This document shows, piece after piece, positions 12,650-13,649 of a DNA stretch of 13,649 nucleotides. Made by a program: the position numbers and the translations under genes. Position 1 is the stretch's first letter; the number at the start of each line of letters is the position of its first letter. Source of the stretch: Beijerinckiaceae bacterium (lineage in GTDB: Bacteria > Pseudomonadota > Alphaproteobacteria > Rhizobiales > Beijerinckiaceae); contig CANGRU010000011.1 of the NCBI GenBank assembly GCA_947456315.1, positions 1-13,649 of the forward strand. Direction: 5' to 3'. The notes beneath the pieces were generated by a model that worked only from the letters and a program-made list of their open reading frames with translations, was not told the origin of the DNA and ran no database searches.

Positions 12650-13649
12650 ATGAAAAAGACCCTCGCTGCCATTGCATGTCTCGTCGCCGCCGCGCTGCCC
12701 GCACAAGCCCAAACGCCCGCCGAATTTTACAAAGGCAAAAGCGTGCAGGTGATTGTGGGCTATGGGCCGGGCGGTGGTTATGATGTCTATGCGCGTCTGC
12801 TGGCGCGCTTCTATGGCCGCCATATGCCCGGCACACCCAATGTCGTGGTGCAGAACATGCCGGGCGCCGGCTCCATGGTCATGGCCAATTACATGTATAA
12901 TGTGGCGGCCAAAGACGGCACGTCCTTTGGTATTTTCGCACGCAACATTCCGCTGATCTCGGTGCTCGGCGGCAATAATGCAGTCAAATATGACGCGCGC
13001 AAATATACATGGCTCGGCTCCATGTCGTCTTATGAAGAAGACGCCTATCTGATGTGGGTGCGCAAAGACGCCAAGGTCAAAACACTCGCTGACATCCAGA
13101 AAAAAGGCGACCCTGTGGTGCTGGGCGGCACGGGCGAAGGCGCGACCGGCAATGACGTGCCGATCATTCTGCGCGAGGCTTTGGGCCTGAACATCAAGCA
13201 GATCATCGGCTATCCCGATTCCAATGCTTTGTTTCTGGCGATTGAGCGCGGCGAAGTCGATGGGCGCACGACCGATCTCTCCTCCGTCAGAACCAATCGT
13301 CCCGATTGGCTGAAGCCCGATTCCTTCATGCATACGCTGATGCAATTCGGGCGCGCCACACGCCATCCGGATTTCCCTAATATTCCAACCGCACGCGAAC
13401 TCGCCAAGGACGACAAGGCGCGCGCCTTGATCGAATTGACCGAGCTGCCCTATGTGCTGTCACGCCCCTTTGTGGCGCCGCCCGGTGTGCCGGCTGATCG
13501 CGCAGCCGCTCTCCAGAAAGCCTTTATGGATGTCTGCGAAGATGCCGATCTGCTGGCCGAGGCCCAGCGCCTTGGCATCGGCATTACGCCTATCGACGGC
13601 AAAGCTGTGATTGCGCTGATTGACAAGATCGCCGCGACACCGCAAGCCG
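12650..13649 (+). CDS. TctC/Bug-family substrate-binding protein, paralogue 2 (3' end beyond window)
   Basis: The frame is open from ATG 12650 to the last base, giving 333 codons, so only a few C-terminal residues should be missing compared with paralogue 1. The signal peptide MKKTLAAIACLVAAALPAQA is likely cut after Ala20. The same landmarks follow in order: VGYGPGGGYDVYAR (36-49), NVVVQNMPGAGS, RKYTWLGS, GGTGEGATGND, GYPDSNALF, DWLKPDS and LSRPFVAPPG. Similarity to the preceding gene runs the full length without gaps of note, so the two arose by tandem duplication. A GGAG at 12637-12640 lies nine bases before the ATG. Differences cluster in the segment after RKYTWLGS (MSSYEEDAY against PSSGGNDAY) and around the VDGRTTDLSS loop, which may alter ligand choice. 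Co-transcription with paralogue 1 through the repeat is plausible but not shown. Confidence 0.9.
   Translation, partial: MKKTLAAIACLVAAALPAQAQTPAEFYKGKSVQVIVGYGPGGGYDVYARLLARFYGRHMPGTPNVVVQNMPGAGSMVMANYMYNVAAKDGTSFGIFARNIPLISVLGGNNAVKYDARKYTWLGSMSSYEEDAYLMWVRKDAKVKTLADIQKKGDPVVLGGTGEGATGNDVPIILREALGLNIKQIIGYPDSNALFLAIERGEVDGRTTDLSSVRTNRPDWLKPDSFMHTLMQFGRATRHPDFPNIPTARELAKDDKARALIELTELPYVLSRPFVAPPGVPADRAAALQKAFMDVCEDADLLAEAQRLGIGITPIDGKAVIALIDKIAATPQA

Overview
The window is GC-rich chromosomal DNA of an alphaproteobacterium, most likely a member of the Hyphomicrobiales. This rests on the dxs-tlyA gene order, the character of the DXS and D-2-hydroxyglutarate-dehydrogenase-like proteins, and the dispersed palindromic repeats. 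It is inference; there is no rRNA or other taxonomic marker here. No tRNA, rRNA, transposase, phage gene or CRISPR array was seen. Every gene reads as an ordinary, intact coding region except the two cut by the window ends.

Layout. (1) 1-724, minus: N-terminal part of pyruvate phosphate dikinase, cut by the left edge. (2) 725-982: a 258-bp divergent gap. (3) 983-6454, plus: a probable four-gene operon of dxs (isoprenoid precursor synthesis, TTG start), tlyA (S4/FtsJ-type rRNA methyltransferase), a TrmA/RlmD-type Fe-S RNA methyltransferase overlapping tlyA by ATGA, and an FAD-linked D-2-hydroxyacid dehydrogenase. (4) 6466-6589: a multi-hairpin palindromic element between convergent genes. (5) 6608-7360, minus: a SRAP/HMCES-type DNA-protein crosslink protein whose extreme C-terminus looks like a sliding-clamp-binding motif. 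(6) 7457-7972, plus: an unrecognised 171-residue protein. (7) 7950-9580, minus: a coupled pair, a crotonase with isomerase-type active site followed by an HSDL2-like short-chain dehydrogenase. (8) 9685-10659, plus: Sua5/TsaC threonylcarbamoyladenylate synthase for tRNA t6A. (9) 10670-10788: a second copy of the multi-hairpin element. (10) 10902-11288, plus: a small secreted protein with an Ig/cadherin-like repeat signature. (11) 11506-12540 and 12650 to the end, plus: two tandem paralogous TctC/Bug-type periplasmic substrate-binding proteins, separated by a REP-like inverted repeat. A second copy of that repeat lies at 11298-11387 and a half copy at 2938-2969.

Most genes are housekeeping or central metabolism: translation fidelity and rRNA/tRNA modification, isoprenoid synthesis, fatty-acyl-CoA and hydroxyacid oxidation, DNA damage tolerance. 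The accessory flavour is at the right end, with secreted and periplasmic proteins separated by palindromic repeats. I found no convincing evidence of a wholly new system. The most promising leads are the clamp-motif tail on the SRAP protein, the covarying hairpin elements, and an 11-bp-period direct repeat upstream of the SRAP gene. No gene-free stretch exceeds 300 bases.
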